Assembly: GCA_965226775.1 (NCBI GenBank)
Contig: CBDDEI010000002.1
Coordinates: 1,612,001-1,676,000 of the forward strand
Direction of reading: 5' to 3'
Length of the DNA stretch: 64,000 bases
Source: CBDDEI01 sp965226775
Lineage (GTDB): Bacteria > Chloroflexota > Dehalococcoidia > SHYD01
In this document: positions 50,259 to 59,191 of the stretch, one piece after another
Layout of the letters: every line of letters starts with the position of its first letter
Numbering within the stretch: the first letter of the stretch is position 1
Program-made: the position numbers and the translations under genes
Notes under the pieces: generated by a model
Seen by the model: the letters and a program-made list of their open reading frames with translations, nothing else
The model's database searches: none
What the model was told of the DNA's origin: nothing

Positions 50259-51662
50259 CTAGACGAACAGCTTGTTCGTGCCAAACTTCTCTTTGTTGAT
50301 GGGATACAGCTCGTCCCAGCTCTTGGCCTCCATGAAGGCTAGCCAGCGGCTAAAGCGCGCTCGGGCTGGCTCTTCGGACATGCGGTAGTTCAGCGTCCAA
50401 GTCGGCATCTGCTCATCCACAAAGCCGCGGCCAACGCCCATCTCAAAGTTGTAGGGCAGTTTCTGGGCCGTGTTGCCCAGGCTGGCCGGGAAGGCGTAGT
50501 TCCAGTTCTCCATGTCGTCGGACTCAAACACGCCGGTGGGGCCGCAGTAGCGCATCACCCAATGCCGCTCCGCATCCTTCACGTGCTTGGGCGCATTCTT
50601 GTTCACCTGGTACTGACGCCAGCTCTCGGTCATGCCTACGCCAAAGGGATGCCACGGGAGGATGCGCCAGTGGTCAAAGACCACGTTGGGGAAGATGGCA
50701 AAGTGGCTAGCTCCGTGACCGTTGCCCGGCATCACCTTGTTGGCATAGACCTTAGCCTTAGCCTCGTTGGTGGCACGGTAGTAGTCATCTACTTCAGGCT
50801 CTACCCAAGTGTCCTGGTACTCACGGACGCCGGGCTGCTGGTAGAAGCTGTAGGCGCCGCCATGACCCAGGTTGTGGTCGCCGACGGTGTAGTTCTTCGT
50901 AGGAAAGGGCTTGCGCATGGGGTGGATGTCACCCGTCTTATCGCCTTCTTCGCCCTGCGGGCCGACCGCTGCCACTTTGGCAGAGCGATGTGTCATGGCC
51001 GCATGGGTGGCATCCGTGGCGAAGCTGAAGCCCGGGAACTTCCAATTGGTAGGAAGCCGCCACTTAATTGTGGGGTTGAACACCTCAATGCCATTGTCCT
51101 CACCATCGGTGCCCTGGAAGCAATGGCGGATGCTCTCGGCATAAGAGCCTACGTAGTCTTCAAAGGAGGGGGCTTTGCGGTCCCAGGTGGCCCAGATAGA
51201 ACCATAGAAGTTCTTCAGCTGCGCAACCTCGTGCAGGCCCCACTGGCTCTTGTCCAGCTCGCCGTTGTAGGCATCGGCATAGTAGGCCACGCCTACCAGA
51301 CGACCGTCGGTGTCATAGCTCCAGCCGTGGAAGGGGCAGGTGAAAACTAGGGTGTTGCCGTCATCGTACCGGCAGACCTTCATACCCTTGTGGCGGCAGG
51401 AATTCAGGAAGACGTGGACCTGCTTGTCCTTGCGGTCCCGCACCATGATGACTTCTTCTTCAGCCATCCGGGTGACCACAAAGTCGCCGGGGTTCGGCAC
51501 CTGGCTTTCATGCCCAACATAGAGCCAGCAGCGAGCAAAGATCTGCTCCAACTCCTGCTGGTAGAGGGCTTCATTAACGTAGACCTCTCGCGCTACATGA
51601 CCCTTCTCAAAATTGAAGAGCGATCGGAGTGGCTTGTCTATCGTATGCTGGAGAGTAACCAT
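50259..51662 (-). CDS. Rieske non-heme iron oxygenase, alpha-type (copy 2)
   Basis: The 467-aa product has the same length as copy 1 and appears to differ at only about 20-25 positions: the Rieske ligands CRHKGMKVC and CPFHGW are unchanged, and the iron motif reads DATHAAMTHRS. Changes include SYAESIRH for SFGESIRH, KVAAVGPQGE for NVATVGPHGE and EYQDTWVEP for DYQDTWIEP, so most fall in the catalytic half, where substrate fit is set. Both frames are intact and have their own promoter and terminator. This fits recent duplication followed by some divergence. Confidence 0.92.
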   Translation of the reverse strand: MVTLQHTIDKPLRSLFNFEKGHVAREVYVNEALYQQELEQIFARCWLYVGHESQVPNPGDFVVTRMAEEEVIMVRDRKDKQVHVFLNSCRHKGMKVCRYDDGNTLVFTCPFHGWSYDTDGRLVGVAYYADAYNGELDKSQWGLHEVAQLKNFYGSIWATWDRKAPSFEDYVGSYAESIRHCFQGTDGEDNGIEVFNPTIKWRLPTNWKFPGFSFATDATHAAMTHRSAKVAAVGPQGEEGDKTGDIHPMRKPFPTKNYTVGDHNLGHGGAYSFYQQPGVREYQDTWVEPEVDDYYRATNEAKAKVYANKVMPGNGHGASHFAIFPNVVFDHWRILPWHPFGVGMTESWRQYQVNKNAPKHVKDAERHWVMRYCGPTGVFESDDMENWNYAFPASLGNTAQKLPYNFEMGVGRGFVDEQMPTWTLNYRMSEEPARARFSRWLAFMEAKSWDELYPINKEKFGTNKLFV

Positions 51663-51744
51663 AGGATAACTGCCTCCTTGTTTGGCATGCCCAACTGCAC
51701 TTTCGCGCGGTTATGACTAGTCAATTACACCCGTAATGAGGCAA

Positions 51745-51750
51745 ATTATA
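51745..51750 (-). promoter_or_regulatory. Promoter of Rieske oxygenase copy 2
   Basis: TATAAT on the minus strand (51750 to 51745), equivalent to the one before copy 1, about 83 bases before the ATG. TTGACA occurs 10 bases upstream, too close for a standard -35. Confidence 0.4.
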
Positions 51751-51782
51751 CTCCTAATCCTGTCAAATGGGCAAAATCATAC

Positions 51783-52592
51783 TCAGATTATCGCTACCAT
51801 GAACAATCGCCGGAAGGGATAGAGCGTGACCCCATTGGATTGCAGCGGATAGGCCTCCCGTAACCGCCGGCGCAGACCTTCCCTAAAGTGCTCCTGCTCA
51901 ACCGCAGATAAGCCCTCCAGGATGGGCCTCAGTGTGGTACCTGTTACCCACTCCAGCACGGGGTCTTCACCCTGCAGCACCTGCAGATATTCCGTCTCCC
52001 AGATGTCCAGCGAGGTAGCGCGCCCGCTGAGCAGTTCATAATAGATAGCGGTAGGTGACACCCAGTTGCGATTGGCCTCTTGCCGCACCGCATCGCTGCC
52101 GATGGCTGCACCGTTCGGCCCGCCGTGCGCCAGCGTCTCCCGGATCGCCTGGTGTGATGGTTGCCCAAAGCTCAGGGGCATCTGCACCGCTAGGCAGCCG
52201 CCCGCGGGCAACAAGCTGAGTAGACGCGGGAAGAGCTCCTGGTGGCCGTCCAGCCACTGAAGCGTTGCATTGGAGAATAGTAGGTCGGGAGCGTCTGCGG
52301 GCGTCCACGTGCGGATATCCGCCTCAACCCACTGCACACGGCCGGGCAGCTTAGTTGCCTGCGCCAGCATCGCTGGAGAGTTATCGACGCCGTAGACTGC
52401 CGCCTCCGGCCATCGCTGCGCGATGAGTTGGGTCACGTTGCCGGGCCCACAACCCAAGTCGTAGATCGTAGCGGGCGCAGCTAGAGGAATGCGGTCCAGC
52501 AACTCCAGCGCGGGGCGGAGCCGGTGATCGGTAAAGCGGAGGTACTGGTGAGGGTCCCAGGTAGGGCTGGCAGCGGGCTCGGGCCGCGTCAT
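51783..52592 (-). CDS. tam: Trans-aconitate 2-methyltransferase-like SAM methyltransferase
   Basis: Tam methylates trans-aconitate, a by-product that inhibits aconitase. The 269-aa class I methyltransferase has WDPHQYLRFTDHRLRPALEL, a Tam-specific opening, then the SAM loop IYDLGCGPGNVTQLI, GVDNSPAML and LLFSNATLQWL, and a long C-terminal domain with EYLQVLQG. The start is either the ATG at 52592 or the GTG at 52607, which would overlap msrQ by 7 bases; I use the ATG. It is the last gene of the msrP-msrQ-tam unit. Confidence 0.86.
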   Translation of the reverse strand: MTRPEPAASPTWDPHQYLRFTDHRLRPALELLDRIPLAAPATIYDLGCGPGNVTQLIAQRWPEAAVYGVDNSPAMLAQATKLPGRVQWVEADIRTWTPADAPDLLFSNATLQWLDGHQELFPRLLSLLPAGGCLAVQMPLSFGQPSHQAIRETLAHGGPNGAAIGSDAVRQEANRNWVSPTAIYYELLSGRATSLDIWETEYLQVLQGEDPVLEWVTGTTLRPILEGLSAVEQEHFREGLRRRLREAYPLQSNGVTLYPFRRLFMVAII

Positions 52593-52600
52593 GCGTGGGG

Positions 52601-53233
52601 CTACCACTCGTAGCGCTTCTTTAGCCAGAAGTAGATACGGACTGCAAAGAGCGCTGCCAGGATGACCGCGTAGGTCATGGGCTGACTGACGTCTATCTTC
52701 ACCCGCCAGATGAAGTGCACCACCGCCAGGATAGCTGCGATATACACCAGTTGGTGGAGCCGCTGCCAGCGTTTATAGCCCAGCCTCACCACCCACCCTG
52801 TGGTAGACGTCAACGCAACGGGCACCAACAGCACCAACGCCAGGAAGCCCACGGTGATAAAGGGCCGCTGCGCAATGTCCTCTACGATCGTCTCCAAGCT
52901 AAATATCTGATCAAGGGCCACATAGTTCGTCATATGGATGCAGGCGTAAAAAAAGGCAAAGAGACCCAACTCTCGCCGTATCCGAATAGCCCAGTTCCAG
53001 CGGAACAGTACCCTGCCCGGTGTGCACGCTAGAGTGGCCATCAAGAACACCAGCGCGGCCAGCCCCAACTCGTTCTGCGCTTGGGTGATGGGGTTAGCGC
53101 CCAGCGTACCCTGGCTCCAACGTATCGCAATGGAGATCAGCGGCACCAGACCGCCGATGAAGATGCCCGGCTTGAGCCAGGGCGTGGGTTCTGAGCGACG
53201 TCTGGCAGGTGCGGCTTGTGTAGTAGTGGCCAT
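52601..53233 (-). CDS. msrQ: MsrQ heme-binding membrane subunit of methionine sulfoxide reductase
   Basis: MsrQ is a b-type heme membrane protein that delivers electrons to periplasmic MsrP. The 210-aa protein has six helices and conserved heme histidines: HMTNYVALD and the RLHQLVYIAAILAVVHF block contain three of them. The ferric-reductase-like domain (RRELGLFAFFYACIH) matches the family. It is located 13 bases after msrP, as expected for the pair. Confidence 0.93.
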   Translation of the reverse strand: MATTTQAAPARRRSEPTPWLKPGIFIGGLVPLISIAIRWSQGTLGANPITQAQNELGLAALVFLMATLACTPGRVLFRWNWAIRIRRELGLFAFFYACIHMTNYVALDQIFSLETIVEDIAQRPFITVGFLALVLLVPVALTSTTGWVVRLGYKRWQRLHQLVYIAAILAVVHFIWRVKIDVSQPMTYAVILAALFAVRIYFWLKKRYEW

Positions 53234-53246
53234 AGAATCTTTCAGG

Positions 53247-54227
53247 CTAGAAGTGCAAGCGGAGGTTCATACCGGAGTAGAGCTGCTCTACATACTCCGC
53301 GTAGCCGTTGAAGGGGAGGGTGTCCCGCCGCTGGAACTCGCCAATGCGCCGTTCCGTGGCCTGGCTCCACCGAGGGTGATCCACCTCAGGGTTAACGTTG
53401 GCGTAGAAGCCGTACTCGCTGGGCGCACTCACGGCCCAGGTGTTCTGCGGCTGCTGCTCTGTAAAGCGAATCTTGACAATAGACTTGCCGCCTTTGAACC
53501 CATACTTCCACGGCGTCACCAGGCGTAGCGGCGCGCCGTTCTGGCCGGGCAGTTCCTTGCCGTAGAGCCCGGTAGCTATGAATGCCAACGGATTCATGGC
53601 TTCATCCAGCCGCAAGCCCTCCACATAGGGCCAGTCCAGCACCGGCCAGCGCTGCCCTGGCAACTGCTCGACGTCGTGCAGCGAGATGAACTCCACGTAG
53701 CGCGCCTTGCCGGTAGGTTCCAAGCGCTTAACTAGCTCGGCTAGGGGGAAGCCCAGCCAGGGGATCACCATCGACCACGCTTCCACGCAGCGCATGCGAT
53801 ACACCCGCTGCTCCAGCGGGAACCAGCTCATGAGTGTATCGATATCGATGGTTTGGGGCTTTGCCACTTCGCCTTCGATTTCGACAGTCCACGGCCTAGA
53901 CCGCAGCGAGCCGGCGTTGCGCGCAGGGTCGGACTTGCCCAGGCCCAACTCATAGAAGTTGTTATAAGTAGTGATTTCTTGGTAGGTGCTCCACTTCTCG
54001 TCAACGTCAAAGGCACCGGTGGCGCTCACCACCTCCGGCGGCACTAGGTCCGGCGGCGCGGGCTGTTCCGGGGGCGGGCCTTGGCCCACCAGCCACATGA
54101 GTCCGGCGCCTGCAGCCAGCGCGGTGCCCGCGGTAAAGGCCGCATTTTTAATAAATTCCCGTCGGCGGAGGTAGAGGTTCTCCGGGGTTATCTCGTTGCT
54201 GCGGGGCTCTGTTGGATACTTGCTCAT
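53247..54227 (-). CDS. msrP: MsrP molybdenum-dependent protein methionine sulfoxide reductase
   Basis: MsrP repairs oxidised methionine in envelope proteins. The 326-aa protein has a twin-arginine signal (RRREFIKNAAFTAGTALAAG), so it is exported folded with its molybdopterin cofactor. The cofactor ligand is Cys147 in YRMRCVEAWSMVIPW. FISLHDVEQLPGQ and LVTPWKYGFKGGKSIVKI are family blocks. The frame is open to 54266, but GGAGA lies 5 bases before the ATG at 54227. msrQ follows. Confidence 0.94.
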   Translation of the reverse strand: MSKYPTEPRSNEITPENLYLRRREFIKNAAFTAGTALAAGAGLMWLVGQGPPPEQPAPPDLVPPEVVSATGAFDVDEKWSTYQEITTYNNFYELGLGKSDPARNAGSLRSRPWTVEIEGEVAKPQTIDIDTLMSWFPLEQRVYRMRCVEAWSMVIPWLGFPLAELVKRLEPTGKARYVEFISLHDVEQLPGQRWPVLDWPYVEGLRLDEAMNPLAFIATGLYGKELPGQNGAPLRLVTPWKYGFKGGKSIVKIRFTEQQPQNTWAVSAPSEYGFYANVNPEVDHPRWSQATERRIGEFQRRDTLPFNGYAEYVEQLYSGMNLRLHF

Positions 54228-54312
54228 AACAATCTCCAGTTTGCCCAGAATAGCGCTACAGCGCAAGACATGAGTCTTACAAGAATATTAACAATAACGC
54301 GGAACTAGTTCG

Positions 54313-55689
54313 TTAGCGCCCACCCACCAAGCACGGGTTGATGCGGATGTGGGGGCTGCCATTGGAGACCGGCAGCGGCATCTGGCCACCCTTGCCGCAA
54401 CCGCCGCCCTGGTTCACGTCCAAGTCGTTGCCTACGGCATCCAGGTTCAGCAGCGTAGTGAACACGTTCCCCGTGAGCACCACCGGCCGCAACAGCTCTT
54501 CTACCCGGCCGTTGCGAATCATGAAGGCCTCTCCTGCGGAGAAGGTGAACATCTCCATACTGGTCTGGCCGCCATACCAGTTGCGCACGTACACGCCCTC
54601 TTTGATGTCCGCGATCATGTCGTCGAAGCTGGTCTCCCCCGGCTCGATGATGGTGTTGGTCATGCGCACGATGGGCGGGAAGCGGTAATCCAACGCTCGG
54701 GCATTGCCCGTGGCGGCCTCGCCCATCTTGCCCGCCGTCTCACGAGAGTGGAGCCTGCCTACCAGCACGCCCTCCCGTATGAGCGCCGTGCGCTGGGCCG
54801 GCGCGCCTTCGTCGTCGTACTGGAAGCTTCCCCGCAGACCGGGGATAGCCGCCCCGTCCGCAATGTTGAGGATGGGCTGCCCAAACTTGCGGCCCAGCAC
54901 CATTACTTCCTGCATCTTGGGGTTCTCGTAGAGAAAATCGGACTCGGAGAGGTGGCCAAAGGCCTCGTGGCAGAAAACGCCCGCCAGGATGGGGTCGAGC
55001 ACCACCGGGTACTCAGCGCCCTTTACTGCGGGCGCATCCAACAGCTCCACGGCGCGGCTGGCGGTGACTGCCACTTGCTCATCCATGCCCTCAAAGAAGG
55101 AGAAATCTCCCAGTCTTCCTACAGAGAAGCCCGCCTGCTGCACATCGCCGTCACGGCTGGCAACGGCCATTAGCCGGCACGTGACCTCCACCCGGCTCTG
55201 GTCGATATACGACCCCACGCTGCTGGCAAAGATAACCCGCTTGGCGGAGTCGCCGTAGCCTACGATGGAACTTTTGATATTGGGCGTGCCGAGCACGATG
55301 TCGTTGTAGTGCTCCAGATAGCCCTTCTTCTCGGCAAGGGGGACATTGCGCGGGTCCTTACGTAACTGCGGCTCTACTACCGCCTCCACTTTTGGCACGT
55401 CCGCTAGGACGCTCGTCCCCTTCCCCACCAACGCGGCCTGCTGCACCGCAAGGGCCACTTTGCCGCGGAGATCGCTTATCTGGTTGAAGGAGACAAAGCC
55501 CCAGCCGCCCTTGACCAGCGCGCGGGCGCAGCCGCCGTAATTCGTGGAGCCGCCCAAGTCTTCCAGCTCCCGACCGCGGTACGCAATGCGGTTGGCGCTG
55601 TTCTCTTCGATACGCAACTCAACGTAGTCAGCGCTGTGACCACGCAGCGCGGCTTCTATCTCTTCTCTGGAAATGGGCAGTGGCGACAT
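54313..55689 (-). CDS. tldD: TldD metalloprotease subunit
   Basis: TldD with TldE (PmbA) forms a zinc protease that degrades unfolded peptides and matures some peptide products. The 458-aa protein has the zinc motif HEAFGH in VFCHEAFGHLSESDFLYENP, the RGRELEDLGGSTNYGGCARA N-terminal part and the C-terminal GGCGKGGQMPLPVSNGSPHI. The partner gene tldE/pmbA is not in the window. AGGGGG precedes the ATG. A dispersed repeat lies between it and the next gene. Confidence 0.94.
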   Translation of the reverse strand: MSPLPISREEIEAALRGHSADYVELRIEENSANRIAYRGRELEDLGGSTNYGGCARALVKGGWGFVSFNQISDLRGKVALAVQQAALVGKGTSVLADVPKVEAVVEPQLRKDPRNVPLAEKKGYLEHYNDIVLGTPNIKSSIVGYGDSAKRVIFASSVGSYIDQSRVEVTCRLMAVASRDGDVQQAGFSVGRLGDFSFFEGMDEQVAVTASRAVELLDAPAVKGAEYPVVLDPILAGVFCHEAFGHLSESDFLYENPKMQEVMVLGRKFGQPILNIADGAAIPGLRGSFQYDDEGAPAQRTALIREGVLVGRLHSRETAGKMGEAATGNARALDYRFPPIVRMTNTIIEPGETSFDDMIADIKEGVYVRNWYGGQTSMEMFTFSAGEAFMIRNGRVEELLRPVVLTGNVFTTLLNLDAVGNDLDVNQGGGCGKGGQMPLPVSNGSPHIRINPCLVGGR

Positions 55690-55765
55690 TGGGAAAGCCC
55701 CCTTGACGTGGAGTTGCCCCTATTATGCGAGGCCACCGCCCTTAGGAGCAAGCTATTCTTGCTCG

Positions 55766-55824
55766 CGTCACGCTGAAGTATCGTCACAGACAATGCCGAA
55801 CGAGATTCTTCGCTCAGGGTGACG
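55766..55824. repeat. Dispersed inverted repeat between tldD and the GH18 gene
   Basis: CGTCACGCTGA (55766-55776) and TCAGGGTGACG (55814-55824) are inverted, imperfect arms, with GAACGAGATTCTTCGCTCAGG inside. The sequence resembles the GTCATCCTGAGCGAAG-type intergenic repeats common in this part of the bacterial tree. Confidence 0.5.
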
Positions 55825-55836
55825 TTTGTGGGTGCG

Positions 55837-58089
55837 CTACTGGGGAATGCCGCTGCTGGCGTGGGCGCCGCGGCCAAAGAACATGGTGCGCTCCGCCACT
55901 ATAGGAAGGTCGCTCTCCACCTGGATGGACACCGCTTCATTGGGCACCACGTAGTTAACCGGCACGGAGAGGCGCGAATGCGGCTTCACTTCGTACACCA
56001 TGGTCACTTGTCTGCCGGACTCCGGCATAAAGGTAACACGGACGATGGTCGCCCTATCCTGCGGGTTTTGAAGCAACAGGAAGGTCTGGAAAGGCGATGC
56101 CGTGGAGCCCTCCGCTAGGTACCAGGTGCGCGCGGGGGCAACAGATCCTAAGCTGCCTTGCACTCCGGCATTGAGGATGAACGAGGTGCGTTCAACCGCT
56201 ATTCGCTGATCCGACTCTACTACCACGGAATAGCCCGCACCCGGACTGAAGTGCGGCGGATAGTGGGTAACGCGGCTCATTGGCTGCAAGGTGAGGGTGG
56301 TCTGCTCGGAGGTGTCGTTATCGTAATAAATGTGCACCGTGGCCTGAGCCGGCGTGCTGCTGGGGTTCATGATTGCCAGTCGCGTCCGGTAGCTGGTCCA
56401 GCCCTCTGCTAGATACCAGCGCCTGGAAAGCAGCGTCGCGCCGCGGGTACCGTCGCCCGCTTTGCCCCGATCGGTATAGCTTGCTCGCTCTGCGACGATG
56501 GGGTTATCCGCCTCGATGACCGTGGAGAAGAGCCCCTCGGGCACATGCTGGTTCGCAAATATGTTGAGGCGGGAGGTGGGATTTACCTGGAACTCCCGCA
56601 CAATCGGAGAAGCCGTCTCACGCAGGAAGGTAACCTTGGCCTGCACTGGTTTGTTGCCGGGGTTCATGAGGAGCACCCAGGTATGCGTGCCCACTTCAGT
56701 GGAACCCTCCGGCAGATACCACCGGCGGTTGGGAGAGTTCACGCCCACAGAGTCGTGCCCGTCGTAGCCAAAGTACATAGCCCGCTCCACAAAGATGGGG
56801 CCGGGCGCCTCTACTTTGGTGGAGAAGGCAGTGCTGGGCACTACCTTGTTGGCGTAGATGCTATAACGCGCGCCGGGCAGAATCTCCTGCCGCAACACTA
56901 TGCTGTTGCCGTCCTCCTTAAGAAAGGTGACCGTGGTAGTGATCATATACGGGTTAGGGTTCTGTATCAGGATCCAGGTATCGTAGGGCTTGGCTGTGGA
57001 GCCTTCCGCAAGGTACCAGGTCTGGAAGCCCAACCTATCCCGATAGCTCTGCCAGACACCGCTGTCTTCATGACCTATACGCCAGCCGGCTGCGCCCGCC
57101 AGATCGTAGCTGAACACCAAGTCGAGCTTCTCGTCATTGCTGCGGCTGTCTTCAAACCAGACTTCGTGCTCGTTACCGTCTACGGTGTACTTGAAGTAGG
57201 GCGTCTTCACGACGTCGTTGTATTGCATCGTTGCGCCGTAGGACGCAGCCCGCTCCATCGCCTGATAATGAGTCACAGCCGATACGCTCTTCTGCGTCAG
57301 GTTCCAGTCGTAGCCATACCAGGCCAGACCCAGCAGCACTTTCTCCGCGGTCATCTGGCTGGCCGCGTAAGCAATAGAACGCTCTACCCAGGGAAAGGGA
57401 GAGGTAGACTGAGGCACACCAATACCGTAGCCGTAGGTCATTACCACAATGTAATCGTTGTGTTCTGCCAGCGCGGCATAATCGAATGCGCCGGCCCAGC
57501 CCACTGTGCGATCCGTCTCTTTAGCCGGTACCGCTTGGGTGACCAGCTTGCCCTCATTGCGCATGGCCGGCGCCAGGCGCGCCATGAACTGAGTAAGGTA
57601 CACGCGGTCTTCCGCGCTGATTCCTTCGAAGTCGATGTGGATGCCGTCAAAGCCGTTGTTCTTCACCAGCGTTACAAGCTGATTGATGACTTTTTCCCGC
57701 ACGATGACGCTGGAGAGCACGTTGGTGAAGTCCGCATATGTAGCGCTATTCTTCACCATAGGGATAATCTTAATCTTGTTGTTTCTAGCTAGCTGAATCA
57801 CCGTCTCCCTGTTGGACTCGTTGCCGTCTGAGTCCAAGAGGTGGACGTTGCCCGCTCCGTCTACGGTGTACCAATAAGGAGACAGGTGGGTTAGGCTGCC
57901 AGCATTCTTCTTCAGGGAATCCAGAGAGTCGTCTGCATAGGGAACGTAGTACGCCCAGCGCACCTTGCCAATAATGCTTGGTGTCGCGGCCTCAACGGCT
58001 GTCTGCGGATCCGCCGTGGGCGGCGTAACCGCTAAGAGTATAGGTAACGAAATAAAAAGCGCTATTGCTAGCCGTCGCAGCAGTCCCAT
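55837..58089 (-). CDS. Secreted GH18-like glycoside hydrolase with four WYLAEGST repeats
   Basis: The 750-aa protein has a signal sequence (LLRRLAIALFISLPILLAV), then a GH18 domain of the spore-germination YaaH type (about residues 45-350) with the catalytic stretch DGIHIDFEGI, where the final Glu is the acid/base, and VVMTYGYGIG. The C-terminal 390 residues are four repeats of about 95 residues, each beginning WYLAEGST, WYLPEGST, WYLAEGWT and WYLAEGST and containing an IVAERA/IVAERT-type end. The repeats are found in many cell-surface proteins of Chloroflexota and Actinobacteria. The protein probably acts on glycans at the cell surface. It is divergent from the PHP gene. Confidence 0.88.
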   Translation of the reverse strand: MGLLRRLAIALFISLPILLAVTPPTADPQTAVEAATPSIIGKVRWAYYVPYADDSLDSLKKNAGSLTHLSPYWYTVDGAGNVHLLDSDGNESNRETVIQLARNNKIKIIPMVKNSATYADFTNVLSSVIVREKVINQLVTLVKNNGFDGIHIDFEGISAEDRVYLTQFMARLAPAMRNEGKLVTQAVPAKETDRTVGWAGAFDYAALAEHNDYIVVMTYGYGIGVPQSTSPFPWVERSIAYAASQMTAEKVLLGLAWYGYDWNLTQKSVSAVTHYQAMERAASYGATMQYNDVVKTPYFKYTVDGNEHEVWFEDSRSNDEKLDLVFSYDLAGAAGWRIGHEDSGVWQSYRDRLGFQTWYLAEGSTAKPYDTWILIQNPNPYMITTTVTFLKEDGNSIVLRQEILPGARYSIYANKVVPSTAFSTKVEAPGPIFVERAMYFGYDGHDSVGVNSPNRRWYLPEGSTEVGTHTWVLLMNPGNKPVQAKVTFLRETASPIVREFQVNPTSRLNIFANQHVPEGLFSTVIEADNPIVAERASYTDRGKAGDGTRGATLLSRRWYLAEGWTSYRTRLAIMNPSSTPAQATVHIYYDNDTSEQTTLTLQPMSRVTHYPPHFSPGAGYSVVVESDQRIAVERTSFILNAGVQGSLGSVAPARTWYLAEGSTASPFQTFLLLQNPQDRATIVRVTFMPESGRQVTMVYEVKPHSRLSVPVNYVVPNEAVSIQVESDLPIVAERTMFFGRGAHASSGIPQ

Positions 58090-58214
58090 GTGTGCCCCGT
58101 TCTCCCCAAATCACTCTGGAAATTAAATTGATGCCTACTCGTAGCCATGCTACGATGGATGAGCCCATTGACTAGAACGTACATTTCCGAACACAGTTAC
58201 TCCCACCGAGGGTT

Positions 58215-59000
58215 ATGACCGCAAAGGCCGCCCCGCTGCAGGGCGCAACCATCGATATGCACTGCCACACTACTGTTGGCAGCGGGGACAGCAGACTTAC
58301 TCCGCGCAATCTCGCCCTTGCGGCGCGCGCCCGCAGAATGACCGTCTGCTGCACTACGGAGCACAACTACCACTGGTCACAGAGAGAGCTTGCCGAGCAG
58401 CAGCAAGCCCACGGATCCTATTTCATTCCTGGCGCGGAGGTCAGCACCGACCTCGGACATATCCTGACTTTTGGGCTGGACCACTTCACGCCGGACATGT
58501 TCGACGCCCGCGTGTTACGACGCGCGGTATCAGCCGCAGGCGGCGTTATGATCGCTGCGCACCCCTTCAGGAACACGCTGATCAACCCGACCAAAGACCT
58601 CCCAAGCCGGGGCCTCGTCTTCCAAAGCGTGCGGGAGGCCGCTGCCGTCCCCATCCTGAGTCTGGTGGATGAGGTGGAGGTGGTAAACGGCGGCACCGAC
58701 TCCTTGGAGAACTACCTTGCCCTGAGCGTAGCCCGCCTGCTGGGGTTCCGCGGCGTAGCCGGCAGCGACGCCCACTCCGATATCCGCATCGGCAGCTACG
58801 GCACGGTCTTCGGAGATGCGATCACTACAGAACGCGCCCTGATCCGGGCGTTGCGCGGCGGACGCTTCTCTCCGCAGAAGGCTCCTGGGCCCGGTGAGCG
58901 CCTGCTGCCTTACACGTGGGAAGCGGCAAGCCCAGCGCTGGAAGCGCCGCTGCTGGCCGCACTCGCCAAGCTTCCTAGAGCAGTCGCCGCTTCTCTCTAG
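58215..59000 (+). CDS. PHP-domain metal-dependent phosphoesterase
   Basis: PHP enzymes use a multinuclear metal centre to cleave phosphoesters. The 261-aa protein has the motifs in order: DMHCHTTVGSGDSRLTP, TEHNYHW, GAEVSTDLGHILTFG, IAAHPFR and GSDAHSD. The lone PHP domain, without a polymerase or histidinol part, resembles TrpH-like nucleotide or oligonucleotide phosphatases. The substrate is unknown. The ATG is preceded by GAGGG. It is divergent from the GH18 gene, with a CGTAGC/GCTACG palindrome (58140-58154) in between. Confidence 0.88.
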   Translation: MTAKAAPLQGATIDMHCHTTVGSGDSRLTPRNLALAARARRMTVCCTTEHNYHWSQRELAEQQQAHGSYFIPGAEVSTDLGHILTFGLDHFTPDMFDARVLRRAVSAAGGVMIAAHPFRNTLINPTKDLPSRGLVFQSVREAAAVPILSLVDEVEVVNGGTDSLENYLALSVARLLGFRGVAGSDAHSDIRIGSYGTVFGDAITTERALIRALRGGRFSPQKAPGPGERLLPYTWEAASPALEAPLLAALAKLPRAVAASL

Positions 59001-59191
59001 CCGGATGCCTTCGTTCCGCGATGCACGTATGCCTCCTTTCGTGTGCTCCCTGCTGTGGCGCGGAGCCGTCATCCGAGATACAATATATTCCGCACTAATA
59101 CACGTGCTGGCAGTACCGCGCTCGCCGGCTGACTACCAAAAAATAACAACATAAAACCGTTCCTTATAAAGGAATGACAAAGGGGGTTTGC

